Source of the DNA: Isoetes taiwanensis
Taxonomy: Eukaryota > Streptophyta > Lycopodiopsida > Isoetales > Isoetaceae
DNA: 64,000 nt
NCBI GenBank assembly: GCA_021234155.1
Contig: JAJEKV010000032.1
Coordinates: forward strand, 3,415,835 to 3,479,834
Direction of reading: 5' to 3'
Below the pieces are notes generated by a model, which did no database searches, had not been told where the DNA came from, and saw only the letters and a program-made list of their open reading frames with translations. Shown here piece by piece: positions 12,801 to 25,177 of the stretch. Position 1 is the first letter of the stretch. The number at the start of each line of letters is the position of its first letter. The position numbers and the translations under genes were made by a program.

Positions 12801-15340
12801 CAAAGAAAAATATCGTAAATTATAATTAGATTGCTATTATCTGATGCCTGAAATGATGCTGGATTCACTCTATATTTTATGGTTCCAGACAAAATCTACA
12901 CCCGTTCTCGACTAAAAATCTCGAAGTCTCTGCCTTCTAGCTTTGTGGGGGAATCCCACCCGGTTCGCTAAAGCCGCTTTTGCATGATAAAGATAAGATA
13001 AGATAAATTTTATCCACCTGAACCCAAAAGGGCATGAGGGATGACCTAGTTGAAAGTACCTAAAGCAATAACTTCTTTTCTCCTTATAAGACCCGGGTCT
13101 CCTCTTGTCTTTAGATTTCTACCATCCGAACTTGAAAGATGCCTCTTGTCATTCCCACTCGGGATATTGTTGTGGTTTCACTGGCGCTAGTTTTTCTGCC
13201 CTCACAGCTGAAGGTATCCATTTCCTTTGGTCGTGAATAATAATGACCGCGGTCGGGCACAGTGGCTTTGAGGCATTTTCTAGACTCAAGGCCTTATCCT
13301 CTACTTCTCCTCTATTGTCCTAAGGTTCATTGCATGGACTAGCTTTTAATGTTGCTATTCACTTCTATGTAGCCATCCAATCGCTTAGCTCCTTCAAGTA
13401 TCCCGGCATCAACTCCAGAGCTTTCACATAAATTCTTTTCCTGTGAATTGATAAATTGCCCTAGTCTAAGTAGAATTCATTGTACCGGGTAATGGATTGT
13501 GGCACATAGTAATTTATGAAAAGCCCGGTTGAAAGTTTTGAATTTGCCGTTTCTCCCAACCTATTTGACTTTTATGCACTTTCCACCATTCAAGTCAAGC
13601 CCTATCAAGTTGGCACCTTGCCAATATCCTTCGCCGCCATATGAATTGTCAAATTCCTCCATCATAATTAAGCCTCGCTTTTAATTATGTCATATGGTCA
13701 ATTTCATGGATGATGTTAGTCTTATTTAACCAAACTAACTCTATAGGTGATTTTATGCCCGATGCTAATGCTAACTCTTAGTTTGACTCTATATTTGACT
13801 CCTCTAATACTTACATGTAATTCTCATTTCTATGCTTGACGCTTTAAATTTAATTCTCTATGTCTAACATTTATTGAACTTAAGTCCTGCCTCATTATTC
13901 ACTTTATATTTGATGCTACTTATTAGCCCTACATTTCCAATCTACGCTTCTTGGTATCATTGATTCATTTTTAATTATGATTTATACAAGGCTTAGAGGA
14001 ACACCTCGCTATCTTGCCCCAAAGATAATGACTTCAATGATAGGCACATGAAATTGACGCTTATAGCTATGGTAACTGTAATTTTGAAACATGTTGCAGC
14101 GGATTTCAGCTCTGGCGCCAACTATTTCAACATCGCTTCCTTTATTGAAATGTTGCCCTTAAGTTTACTTCCTGCCAATTTGACAAGAAGCACAAAAGCT
14201 AGTAGCGTCAGTGGCATCCAGCCTAAATATATTCTATAGCACGCTTTGATGTGTTTCAATCAATTGTAGTTTGAATTTATGGATTTTATTAGCTGTACCA
14301 TGGTAAAAAGAAGGCTTTAATGTAGTTACATGGCATTTTATGACTTCAATATTTCTTTTATATTCAACTTGTAAATTTTAACAAAATAAAAGACATATAA
14401 TTTAGAGTACAAGAATGTAATTGAAGGCGCGTGGTTTCGATACACCGAGGCAACGCCTTAAATCTAAGAAGTTGAACACATACAACAAAATAACCATGGA
14501 TTCATTTATTTTGGGATTTATGCCTGCTCCAAAAATCATGCCACTTTGGTGCATAATTAGAGGTGGGTCGGCCGCGGAAGCCATTTTTGTAATGTGCAAA
14601 AAGCATAGTAGACATATGTGGTCATACTGTTGCTTTTAATTTCATTAAAAGTGCATGGTGAAATTCATTATATTGATGCAAATACAAACAAACTTATTGA
14701 ACAATGGAAAACGATAAAGTACGTTAACATTGCATGTTTATTTTATTCAACAATTGGAGAATAAACCCCTTTCTTGTATTACATATTTTTCTAAGAAAGG
14801 GTCGATGTATAAAATCATGTCTAACTCGTGATGCTCTAAAACAATATCAAAGAATGCTTTGTTTGGTGTTAGCACCCCTACAACATTATGAATTAGCAAG
14901 AAATCATCGCCTGAATTGTCCGATGATAAGAAAGCAAAAAGAAAAATGATTTTATCATCCACTGGGCGGTTCAATCGCCTATGAGACTCCGTGTATGAGT
15001 GCACAAACCCATACCGCCCATCCCCCCTAATTCCACGCGCATTCGGGAGAGGTAAAATCGGCAATACTAAGAATGTTGTCAAACCGCATACAAGTATACA
15101 TCATCATAAAATAAATGTATATATACATGTCAAGTGTGTGTCCCGGAGACTCCACGGGATCTCGCATCCATGACCTCCCTCAAGGTATGATCCCAAGATC
15201 CGCATGTAAGCCATGCTCAATATCATATGTCGCTGGTCGCGCCGCTTGACCAACTCAAAGATAGCACATCCCCGATTTGATCATGTCGCGCCTTTGAAGG
15301 GTACAGATTCATCCTCAATGATCAATTTATTGGCAAAGCC
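6876..15340. other. Unassigned, AT-rich sequence with no supportable gene
   Basis: Only short open readings are present and none has a motif I recognise. A 15-base motif, GTAGATAGAGAATTT, recurs at 8963-8977 and 9016-9030 within a local imperfect repeat. GATAA repeats occur around 12988-13008. A minus-strand open reading of 111 codons at 15082-14747 has no family signature. The area just above 6875 probably contains the gag/protease part of the decayed gypsy element, but I could not show this. Confidence 0.35.
8951..9040. repeat. Local imperfect direct repeat
   Basis: Two units about 53 bp apart share GTAGATAGAGAATTT (8963-8977 and 9016-9030), and each is accompanied by a GATAATG-type motif. 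This looks like a small tandem duplication in AT-rich DNA with no visible function. Confidence 0.5.
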
Positions 15341-16368
15341 TCAAGTTCCTGGTGGCGTTCCAACCAATCCATCTCGCATATTCAATTCGAAGATAGTGCC
15401 CTTGTGCTTAATGGGTGGAGGCAATGAGTTCCACAGTTTCTCATAGGCACGCGGGTATGCAGTAGCATTGCGCATCTTTGTTCCATCGTGGGATTTATGT
15501 AGCGCCGTAGTGTGCTGTCTTGACTCGCCTGCTGCTACCCATCCCAAAGCTGATGAGAAAGAAGCGCCAAGATATTGTCTCAAGCTATGTATGACTGGGT
15601 CAGCTTTGCACATGCATGCACCTCGCGGTTCTCGCATTCCATCTAACCAACCATTAAGCTCTTTTTCCTCCAAAGAGTCTTGAGGCACGCGGGCCCCCAT
15701 TAAGCAAGGATATAAGCTAGGTTAGAGAGACGAGCATTGTCCATATTGACCACCTTCAACAGACAATGTGGCTATCATACGCCTACTGAAGAGGCAAGAA
15801 CTCGCCTCCCCGCAAAGAGAATTTCATATGGGATTGTGGACTTCACCCCTAGTGCTTCCTCAGTATCACAGCTGCTTTCTCGCGACTCGCTCCAAGTCAT
15901 TCCGTAGCTTTTAGGATACCATCGTATTCCGCTACTCAACCCCTAAAAGCAGATGTGCTCCACTCAAAACCTTGAAATCGTATGGACTGATAGCCCAATC
16001 ATACAATCCCCGGCCTCTATGACTATTGTTTTGCATTGCATATAAGCCTTCCAAAATTACTGGCCACTCAGAGCCATATGGATGTCCCAAAGGTATATAG
16101 CAGAAAACTCCACCCCAAATATTTGTATGGATGTCACTTCCACATTCCCTCGGCATGACCGATCCCTCATGATGGAGGATGATATGAACCACCTTAGCCC
16201 GCCGTTGGCACGCATGTCGGGCCAGCCATGCGGCGGATCCGTGCAGGCAGAGCTCCATCGCCCCCATTTAATGCCAGCTACCGCCAATTGATCAATGAAA
16301 GCTCAAACAATGTTGGGGAGAGAGGGCATCCCCGACGTAACCCCGATACTACTTTCAAATGGTTGGCT
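15341..16368 (-). mobile_element. LINE reverse-transcriptase tail and C-terminal region (LINE 1, 3' part)
   Basis: Reading on the minus strand away from the LTR end at 16369, a degenerate G-x-x-x-G-(C)PLSP-type motif appears as GVTSGMPSLPN near 16345-16315. It is followed by FIDQL, matching the LINE consensus ending in LF-x-x-FIDQL. A 119-codon open frame at 15700-15341 carries AYEKLWNSLPPPIKH, which resembles the conserved segment near the end of many LINE polyproteins (x-LWN-x-LP-x-x-I). The YADD box is not readable and stops are frequent. The break at 16369 coincides exactly with the end of a chromovirus LTR. This is therefore probably the downstream half of the LINE whose endonuclease lies at 22.0-22.5 kb. 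Confidence 0.65.
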
Positions 16369-16884
16369 TGTCTACCAACGGAAAATACAAGAAATACCTA
16401 AGAAATACTGCAAGAAATACTTTGAACACGCCAAGATCGGCAAAAGAATCCGGAGCATTTAAATGAATCAAGAATAAGAATAGCCCTCAAGGCAAGCGGT
16501 GAATAACAGACAGATGCCTGTGAAGGCTCAAGACTGCATTGAACCCGAATGTTTCAAAGAAGGATGTTCCATATATCTAGACCAACTGGGCCAGATCGGC
16601 TACCACTAATGGATGAGATCGCGCTTCGCGTCAGCAAGATGCATTTAGGTTCTGGTAAACATTCTAGAACCTTCCGGAGATAGTCCCCATATGAGGAAGA
16701 CGGAAAGAATGTCTTCAATAAATATTGGTAGCGACTTGACAGGGTGTGTGACTCGCGACCGAAGGTCAAGGAAGTTCAAACCCCCGCCTTGTGCAACTAC
16801 CCTTTTGCATCCGTGGTGACGCACCATCTTTTGTACATAGGAGTATAATGTTCGTGATGATACGGAATATCCATATCGGCCACA
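16369..16884 (-). repeat. 3' LTR of the minus-strand chromovirus
   Basis: It runs from TGTGGCC (16884) to GTAGACA (16369), about 516 bp. It is clearly homologous to the LTRs at 46902-47337 and 51236-51666. Shared blocks are the TTGCACAAG...TTTGAACTT segment, TTCTAGAATGTT/AGAACCT, a CTAGATATATGG TATA region near 16580-16569, and ATTCGGGTTCAA at 16550-16539. The last block differs by one base from the predicted RNA start of the relative at 51.5 kb. Confidence 0.8.
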
Positions 16885-19800
16885 CCATCCTCCTCCGACG
16901 ATGGCTTAATGCAGTCCTCGTCAAATGAGTACTCTCGCTATTTATATGGTAACGCCAGCGGAACCGCACTCTTTGTCGCATCGATTCTAGCTCCGTGTTC
17001 TAATCACTTGGCGAGTAACCTTCCCAATCGGGCTAAGTAATACAAATCGCCGAATGAAACCGGAGTCCGTAATCTCAACCTCCTCAACTCCTCGCGATCA
17101 TCAATCTCGACCGGGTGGTGGAGGTGGAAGGTACCCATCCCGAAATGATTCCGCCATATAGGGTCCTAACAAAGACACATGAAACACCGGGTGAAGCCGG
17201 ACCGATGCATGAAGCTCCGTGACGAAAAAGTATGATCACCTAACCTGCTCAATGATCCTGATAGGGACCTAAGCGCCAGAGTCGAGTTTTGTTATAAGGG
17301 CGAATAAGAAATCCCGACGAAGAGCCAAAACAAGATCACCAACCGCAAAATGAGGAGCCGCCTTGATCTATGCTGATCTCGCATGATGACGATAACGTAT
17401 TTGGGCCCGCGAAGATGGTACCGAAGATCATCCATGCTGAGCTTCTTGTTCGTCCTCTGCGACCGATTGATCAATCATATCCGTGGAGCAACAAAGACCA
17501 CCGATGCATGCCAAAATTAATAAAGAACGGAGTTCCGCTCAGGAGGCATGGACGTAATTATTGAGAAGCAATGCCACCAGAAATAATCAACCCAGCCATC
17601 CCGCCGATAATTGATGAAGCATCGCAATACCGCTTCGCTGGTTTGATTAGTGCGCTTCCACTGCCCACGTCTCGATGATGTCCTAAGAGAGCTAACCGTT
17701 CCACATGCAAGAGTTGCAATAGACGCTTTCCAAAACCGGCAACAAATTGAGGGTCATAGCCATCGACAATGCTATCTCGTGTAAACCATGGAGTCGGAAT
17801 CCACCTCGGCAAGAGAACCGCTATGGCTTCACCTAGAGATAGAAGTGCCTAAGGAAATGAAATGTGCCATCTTGGAAAACGGTCAACAAATAAATAAGAT
17901 GGCCATGGCCCCGAGATGAAGCTCGACAATAAAATCCTACCTAAATACTTCTCCGGGCATCCGGCCGAACTGTAGCGCTGAAGCAGCCAAGCAGGTGATG
18001 CCTTTGGAACCCTGGCTCGACAGCGATGTCAGCAAAGATCGAATAAAAGCTCTTCATGAGCTGCATTTAAGACCCGCCACCAATACTCGACTAATAAGTT
18101 CAAGAATCTTTGGCTAATCTAAAGTGTCCATGTAGGTGAATCATGGTAAGCCTCAAGAACTCGGGTTTCCAGAAGCTACCCATCCGCGCCATAGCCCATC
18201 ACTTGCGTGAGTCCATCTCGAATCAACCTCAAAACGACTTCATAACTGATCCCATCTCATTGAGGAAGATGATGCACAAATGTGTGAGAATACATCTTGA
18301 GCCAATGGATCAGAGGGCGAGATGCTTCAACACTCCAACAAGGTTGTATCACGCGAGGCATCTCAATAAAGTGAGAGCCATAAGCCGGAACTCATCAGCC
18401 CTAAAATAACCTCGCGATTAACGACATCATATGCGGATCACCAGTTTGGGCTCGCTGTGGAGCTGCCGAGACAAGGCATCGCTTTCCTTGGAGGGATCCG
18501 TGACTATTCTTGATCACTTAAATCAATCCGATAATACTTGCGCATATGCCACCGGCCTCGGGCGTATTCGCTAAGTTAACTGAAAGGTAATCGAAATATT
18601 CAGATTTTCGCGGATCCGTGGTAGATCGGTGGACTTAGTGGCGAGATCCTCCTGTGAACGCTTCACCTCAAAAGAATCCACTATCGCCAACAACTCCTTT
18701 GTCATAAATGGATAGTTGATTTCCCAAAGACGCATTGATGCAATACATGGTCATCTCTTCCCTGCGGATGTGATCCTGTCAAGCGCGAAAAATCGAAGCA
18801 TCCGGCTTCATCAACATATGGGCGCAAAGGGATTCGGTGATGAGTGCATCCCGGCGCTGTGGTGAAAGCATGCTTCTAGTGGTAACAAAAGCGCATTCCG
18901 CCTACAAATTCATCTGAATGGCACGCCCTGACAAGCAGAGGCGCGGTCAAAGGGAAGAGCACCGGTCAATCCCTTGATGAAAACGCCGAGAAATTGGCCA
19001 TGTCCGTATGGAAAACACCTAACATCTCGAAAGGATGAAGGTGTTTGCCACCTGCATCAGTTGCTGACCTTTTCTATCCATAGAGACTCCATGTGGTGGA
19101 TATACGCCAAGGGAACCTTTTACATTATCCTCGCTCTCGAACCGCACTTCAAGTCGGCATATAATCCATGCTCACGGCTTTTGGATGCACCGCCGAATAC
19201 GTCTTCTGCGTTCTTCGAAGTCTTAGAATAAATAAGTGATATACCATCCAAATAGATGATAACAAAGTGTCTAAGAACTCTCCTAAAACATCATTGGCCA
19301 TATAGTCGGGAATATCACGAGCATTGGTAAGTCCAAACGCATAAATCGTACTTTCAAATGGCCATACCGAAAGTACGTAAAAGCTTATTCCGGCGCACTA
19401 TCACCTTCCCGACCAATAAGATTGTGCACTCAAGATCAATCTTCGTGAAATAATGCGACCTTGAAGTCGCCTCCCAACAACTCGAATCAGAGGGAAGCTT
19501 GAGACTCCATTCTATCAGTGATTTAAGCTGAGGCCATGAATATTCATCACCAGAAGGAATCATCCTTCTTTTGACAAAGAAGATAGGCCCAGGGATTAAG
19601 AATGTCGAATGGCTAGCTGGCTAGATTCTCCTCAATATAATCCCGCAAACACCTCTCAATCCCAAACAGAGATAGACCATATATCTAATTCATATGGCGG
19701 CTGGCCCTCGCCGCAACTTTCAATAGATGTAATCATATGGATCGATGCTCGAGTTGACGGCCTTTGACTTTATTTCGGTATCGAGCTGGCTATATTGACC

Positions 19801-20110
19801 ATATTGATTGGATGGTGTCGAAGAATGACCAGTGGAACTCCCGGATTTCGTAATACCGAACTTGGATCTGGGCTTCTAGATTTTATCAACTTCGCTGGAA
19901 ATCTCGAGATAATGAAATCAGGTATGAAGAAGCTCTCTATAAAAGCAGATAAAGGAACGCGAGTGAACAGAATCGTGAGTGTGGAGTAATTGAAACAAGG
20001 AACTGGAGCATGAATTGGATCAAGAACCGGAGCGTAAATGGACCGGATCAAGAGCTAGCAAAACAGTGGACTGAGCAAGAATCGAGCAGGAACAGAACCG
20101 GGATTGAGTA
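16369..20110 (-). mobile_element. Chromodomain Ty3/gypsy element (chromovirus), degenerate
   Basis: Minus-strand order is proline-rich Gag/protease linker (about 20.1-19.8 kb), reverse transcriptase, RNase H region, integrase, chromodomain, polypurine tract and 3' LTR. Reverse transcriptase pieces include PIFFVKRR (about 19600-19570), HYFTKIDLE (about 19450), RTFGM (about 19370) and NDVLGEFLD (about 19290). The integrase core shows DPQFVAGFGKRL near 17760. At 17120-17008 a chromodomain-like stretch (FHS, then DWEGYSPSD) follows VSCVFVRTLYGG-type text. The purine tract GGAGGATGG abuts the 3' LTR at 16885. Many frameshifts and stops make it non-functional. No matching 5' LTR in this orientation is present; the right side instead meets unrelated sequence and then a plus-strand fragment of the same LTR. 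It belongs to the same family as the 46.9-51.7 kb element but still retains its reverse transcriptase. Confidence 0.85.
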
Positions 20111-20339
20111 AAATCGAGCTAGAGCTGACATCATCACAATGGCGATCAATTGGGTATGAATCGAGTGTAGGCAAGAGGTATGGATCGTAACATGGAACTG
20201 TAGCGACGAAGTCAGGGCCTTAATGGAGGACGACTCTGATCAAGTCGATGTTGGTGTAGAGACTCGATTCGCAGATGAACTGAACTAGAGCGCTGAACCA
20301 AATAACAAACATCAGTACGCTTAATCAATTCTGCGTAGC

Positions 20340-21218
20340 TTCAGCGCACCGACGCCCGGCTTATTGAGCGCTCAGCGCACGACGGTATTGCCGCATGGAA
20401 ATCCTCTACCATCCCGCAGAGTTTTAGTTATGGATTCTGGATTCAACCCAGAGACTTCCGCCCATCATTCCGTTCCATGTCGCTTCAGGATGCCATCGCA
20501 ACACCGGTATAAAGCAAGCGATTTCAAAATACAATCAAATGTCGGCAACATTTCGTAATCCTCCATCATTCAACGATATGGATAAATTCATCTGTTCATA
20601 ATGTCGGAAATGCGGGCGAACGAAAGCGCCACCAATATTCCCGGCCTTATCCTCCAAGCTTCCACTCCCATTTGAAGTGCCCCATTGAAGGCGTAGTCCA
20701 CGTTACGCTTCCATGTCCCTAACTTCCATCGGTCTAGGGAACAGTCCGATTCCAGATTATTGCGGAAGCTGCGTAATGGTTATTCCATTTATTCATTCAT
20801 CCATCCATGTATTTTTCCAAACCGATCTCCATGATTTGATATCCCCAGTCAACTGTTCATCCCAGTTAGCTTACCAATGACGCAGCCCGATGCATATACC
20901 GGTCAACAGCCTGTTCTCTGCTTGTGACCACCACGATCGGTGTTCCAGTTTACGCCCAGAAGCCCCAGCGAAGCGCCGGTGTCTGCAACTCTCAGTCCTT
21001 CCAACAATGCACCAACCTTGGAGCCGCCCTATGAAGAACCAATCACCACCAGCTCCTGAGTCGGGACAACACTTATGAGGATGAGCCACCGTTCTATTCC
21101 ACCCAGCCTGACCCAGTCAAACCTCCCCGTCCCAAAGCCGAGTCTTGGAAGCCCAGCCCAACCCCAGCCAGCCACGGACGACCACGGATCAGTCTGGTTC
21201 ATGTCAATTGACGACGAC
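20340..21218 (+). other. Unidentified proline-rich reading next to an LTR fragment
   Basis: On the plus strand a proline- and serine-rich reading of about 120 codons, broken by two stops, runs from about 20860 to 21220. It contains PRSPSEAPVSATLSPSN and PPYEEPITTSS. The base composition is richer in C than the neighbours. It ends against the LTR fragment that begins near 21219. It could be a Gag-like or captured host segment; I do not recognise it. The part before 20860 shows nothing readable. Confidence 0.3.
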
Positions 21219-21540
21219 GTCTGATATTATTATACCATGCCCCCCGCCATACCATTAAAAAGAGTAGTTGCACAAGACAGAAGTTTGAACTTAACCTTCC
21301 GGGGCTTAAGTAGTCACACACCCTTGCCAAGGCGCTTACCAATATTTGTTGAAGACATTCTTTCACGCCTTCCCTCATATGTGGACTATCTCCTATGGTT
21401 CTAGAATGTTCTAGAACCTAAATGCATGCGCCGCATACTTGGCTGCATCTCATCCATTAGAGTGGCGCTGATCCCCACTGCTTGGTCTTGCATTGCTATA
21501 AGGAGGTAAATTCTTCTTGTCAAACGCATTCCATATCCGT
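21219..21540 (+). repeat. Plus-strand fragment of the chromovirus LTR
   Basis: This stretch aligns with the LTR at 46902-47337 in the plus orientation. Shared blocks are AGTTGCACAAGACA, GTTTGAACTT, CACACACCCTTGCCAAG, CCAATATTTGTTGAAGACATT, CATATGTGGACTATCTCC, TTCTAGAATGTTCTAGAACC and ATGCATGCG. The right limit is uncertain between about 21480 and 21540, where the sequence passes into the LINE. It is in the opposite orientation to the LTR at 16369-16884, so the two form an inverted pair about 5 kb apart. Confidence 0.75.
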
Positions 21541-22480
21541 GATAATGCCGCCAGCTCCCCGGAGGATGTTCCGTGGAGGTGCATTTCTGATGTGTTACAA
21601 TGTACATGGTTTTCTTTAGCTTTAAGGAAGATGCTGCATCGTCTCGGACCGCATGTGGGTAGCGTAAGTGGCCCGCGGGACTAAGCGGGAGCTTAGCGCC
21701 GCTTGTGTTTCTTTTGCACTCGCGATCAAAACTATTGATTATGTGGGAAGGTTGTAAGTTCCCCGGAGGGGTCCTTCGCGGCTTATCCCAAAGCACCTCT
21801 CTGGCAGTTAGCCCTAAGCACATCGGGCCGGGCCCGGCTCATACTCTAGGATATTGCAAAATTTCTGGCTGTGTCACCTGCAAGGCCAGCATAAGCCCCG
21901 ATGTTCATAACCAATCGCACCAGGCATGTGAGGAGTTATTGCACAGTGGGTCTTGATAACCCGCCAGCCAACTTCAAGTGCGGAAGTGATCCGAAATGAT
22001 CTCTTTCATCCCTATTAGCTATTCCCATCTAGAAGTGCTTGACGACATGCATATCCCGGCTTCGTGCACCAAAGACATAGTCCACCACATTAGATCCTCC
22101 CTAGTTTTCCCCGCTCTATATGTTTTAAGTGTGGATCTACCACTGGCCAAACCCATTGCGGTGTTGTCATGCCAAGATGTCACGTGTGAGCGAAAAGCGC
22201 TAAATCAGCCACTATAGCGATGACCTCGACATTGTCATCTAATGCCCATGGTCAAGCTCCTCCTTCGCAGACGCGAACCGGCAATACATCATCGCGCCGG
22301 CGGATCAAATCTCATGGGTTGTTCTACCCCGATGTGCATTGAAGTCTCCCAAGGAGTATGATGACGCCTAACCGGCGAGGGCCTGTAGCGTCATCATATA
22401 GATCGATAGGGGCTCCAGCCTATCCAACCGAAAGTGGGTGTGGATAGAAGCGTTTCCTCTGCATGCGGCAGCGCCGCTAG
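21541..22480 (-). mobile_element. LINE apurinic-type endonuclease and linker (LINE 1, 5' part)
   Basis: Minus-strand translation shows LGDFNAHRG at 22352-22327, the conserved G-D-F-N-x-H core of LINE APE endonucleases. In the same frame is VVDYVFGARSRDMHVV at 22090-22034 (consensus VVDYVL...). A DH box follows near 22003-21987 (SDHF in one frame, RDHFG in another). The next stretch down to about 21540 contains FDRECKR and LKKTMY, resembling the arginine/lysine-rich linker between endonuclease and reverse transcriptase. Stops interrupt the frame. The element is then cut by the LTR fragment, and its reverse transcriptase resumes beyond 16369. The N-terminal half of the endonuclease may extend to about 22.8 kb. 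Confidence 0.75.
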
Positions 22481-24597
22481 CTAAAGAGAGGTCTGGCGCA
22501 TCAGAAGTTTTTGCACACGCACCGTGCACCGGCTAGCGAAGCTTGTCCGCCTTTGAAATAAGGAGATTGAACGCCAAGGCCGCTCGGTAGTAGCCCCTCC
22601 TTCCCATGCCTCCGCTTTCCCTGCAATCAATCAAGATTGAGCAGTACCTTGCACGGCAAGCTCGCATCCCGTGGTTCCATGTCGGCGTTTCCATGAGGAA
22701 GATCAGATTCGTGGTTCTATGCAACCGAATTGAGACGGTCTCCCTTCGCTATGTAAGTTCCGGCTAATTCCAGAGACCGCGAGGCATTGTTCCTATTTGT
22801 TGCTGTGGGTTGTATCGAGATTCAAAGTATGCACCGTAATGGGGACGGCAAAATGCAGCGCCCCGATGGATGAGTAACCTGAGCAGAAGTGCGCTTTGTA
22901 AAGGTGCTGGCGAAAGGTATTGTGCCGTTGCAGGACGCAGATTCACAGCCAAAGATTTGGCTGCCCGGTAATTTAGATCTGCTCTAACTGCTCCCATACT
23001 CTTCCCCGGTCTGGTGAAATACTTAACTTTGGCCAACCGTACAGCGTGGGCCCTCTTTCTGGGCCGGGTCAGCGCATTAATATACAGAGAAGTCCCTTCA
23101 CTACCTACCCCGGGCGCAGATGGTTGCTTTCACTCTGCTCGCCCTGCGATCAGGAATGACTAAATTTAGGGCAGACCGATACCATGGTGTCTCACCAATA
23201 GCCGTAACGCACGTGAAATTCGCCATTCGAAATAGAACAAATACGTAGAGTTAGGTTAATGAGGTCCTCCCCCGCTTCTTCTCGCCATGCCATCGCATTC
23301 ACCACATCAGGCTTCCGCCTTCAGCCCCTTAAACTCTTCCATTTTGGGTCAATCCCGCCGGCACAACAAGTGTTGTTTGTTGTCCGGGCTGGCAGCAGCC
23401 GGCCACGCTAGGGGCGGTGGTGGTACAGGAGCGTTTCTTGGCGTGCAGTAGTAAACGGTTCAGCTACGCCGCATCGTGTGGGATCACGGGCGTATGTAGT
23501 GGTTCCTCCTTCCGCTTCTAGCCAGCTTCCCATCGGGAATTGTTGTCAGCTTTGTCAATTCATGCATGCACTATCATAATTGCTCTTCATGAGCCTCCTC
23601 GATGAGGCTCCTTGCCTTGTTCACCGATGCGCATGCCCTCAGCCCCTCTCGTGAATTTCTTTTGATATTCCTGGAACAGCTATGCTCCACTCGCAGTTTG
23701 GTGAGTCCAACATAGTTCATTGTAGATGAGGTACAATTTCTTGTGTTCTGACCTCAGCTCAAGGGCCTTTCACCAGGACCGCTCTCTTCAAAAGTGAACC
23801 GGACTTTCGGGTGATCACAAAGAGCCTCCTACTTTAAGGATTGAAGGTAGCCAAGATGGTTGCCATTGTCTCCCTTCGCTAGCACGCTAGTTTGGCCCCT
23901 TGTCATGGTTTCCAATGGCTGCGGACACCTTTTAATCCATGCGCTTCTGCATGTCACCGTAGACTCTTCTTGTCCTTCCACCTTTCTGCGCTTAGGCTAA
24001 GGCCATCCTTCAAAAGGTGGTATGCGAAGGTCTCCGCCCTAAACACATGCTCTTTTCAAGAGCTTTCACCAACCCTCTTGAGCTTTCGCCAGCAATCTGC
24101 TTTGTTGCCCTCGGGCCATTACTTGAACTCAAGCTTCCGTGGCTCCCTAACCCATTTAGTTTGATGGTGGTGAAGAATTGGAGCACGCTTTCGTCAGCTA
24201 GGCCAGAGACCGGCCATATGCCTGCTTATGCTTGTTGCACTCCAGACTCGCCCCGCTTATCTTTCAGTAAACTGGCCAATTTTGCCGGTCATTTGGTTCC
24301 AATTGGGAAGGTACTCCTGCGTACTCTCCCGCGAGAAGCTTACCGCCATGTTCAAGGCTTAGGTAGAGGGACTCAGGCACAAGACCATCCACATGCATAT
24401 TAGCCTGGGTGGGATGAAGGACGGTGTCGGTCCGGCCTTTATCACCGGAGTTGTCATGATTGTGGGTATCACCTTGAGCAGACGCTTGTCCGAAGCTTCC
24501 AAGCACTTTGTCACGCGACAAATCTCCGCCCCTTATAGACGCCTCTCCTCAAAGCTTCCACGTGTCGGGCAAGCGATGCTTTGTCATCTTACAGACA
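22481..24597. other. Probable LINE 5' region and unassigned sequence
   Basis: The minus strand here should hold the start of the endonuclease and perhaps ORF1 of the LINE at 21.5-22.5 kb. A 90-codon open frame at 23036-22764 and an 85-codon frame at 24521-24264 are open on the minus strand but carry no motif I can name. A long plus-strand open reading (24393-24884) crosses the LTR boundary at 24598 and is not treated as a gene. Confidence 0.35.
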
Positions 24598-25177
24598 TGT
24601 TGTGGGTTTTCCACCCTTTGAATGCATTAGCACTATGGCTATTAAATTTAAATATACCATCACATAAAGTGGGTCCATCATCAAATGTTATTCATATTCC
24701 TATTGGTCCATGTCAATGCTATTCATATTCCTATTGGTCCATGTCGATCCTCCCACATCACAAGCAAGCCATCGCATCCATGGAAAAGGCACAAAGAAGA
24801 AACACAAAAAACTACCTTAGTCCATGTCATGTGCCACATCATCATCGCTGGCGTCATTGCCACCTAGGCCATTCTTGTTTATAACAGGCATTTACATGAC
24901 TAAAGGATCATGTATGGAGTGGTAGAGATCATTAGTTGGAAGACCATGATCATGGGTGTTCTTGTTGTATCTTGTCAATTTCAATAAAAGAAGTGCCAGC
25001 TTGAGTATCTTTTGTGATGCTCTTTGTAATGTAAGTGTGGATGTAAGTGTGCTTTGATTATCTTAATTCCTCGGGTGAGAGGCAGAAAGTTAAGTGTCTT
25101 AGTTTTTGTGTACATGAAGGCCTTCTCGCCAAGTCCAAGGTCTTGAATTCCGCCTTGTGGAGATTTTCCCTTTAACA
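24598..25177 (+). repeat. 5' LTR of the non-autonomous element
   Basis: About 580 bp, TGTTGTGGG...CCCTTTAACA. It has a TATA-like TTTATAA at 24878-24884 and a poly(A) signal AATAAA at 24983-24988. It contains a private 31-bp tandem duplication (units starting at 24690 and 24721, sharing 25 identical bases) that the partner LTR lacks. Confidence 0.8.

Noticed and set aside
14747-15082. 111-codon minus-strand open frame
   Set aside because: No motif, no splice or promoter context, and overlapping frames on the other strand.
24393-24884. 163-codon plus-strand open frame, the longest in the window
   Set aside because: It crosses the exact start of the LTR at 24598 and includes the LTR's tandem duplication, so it is a chance frame.
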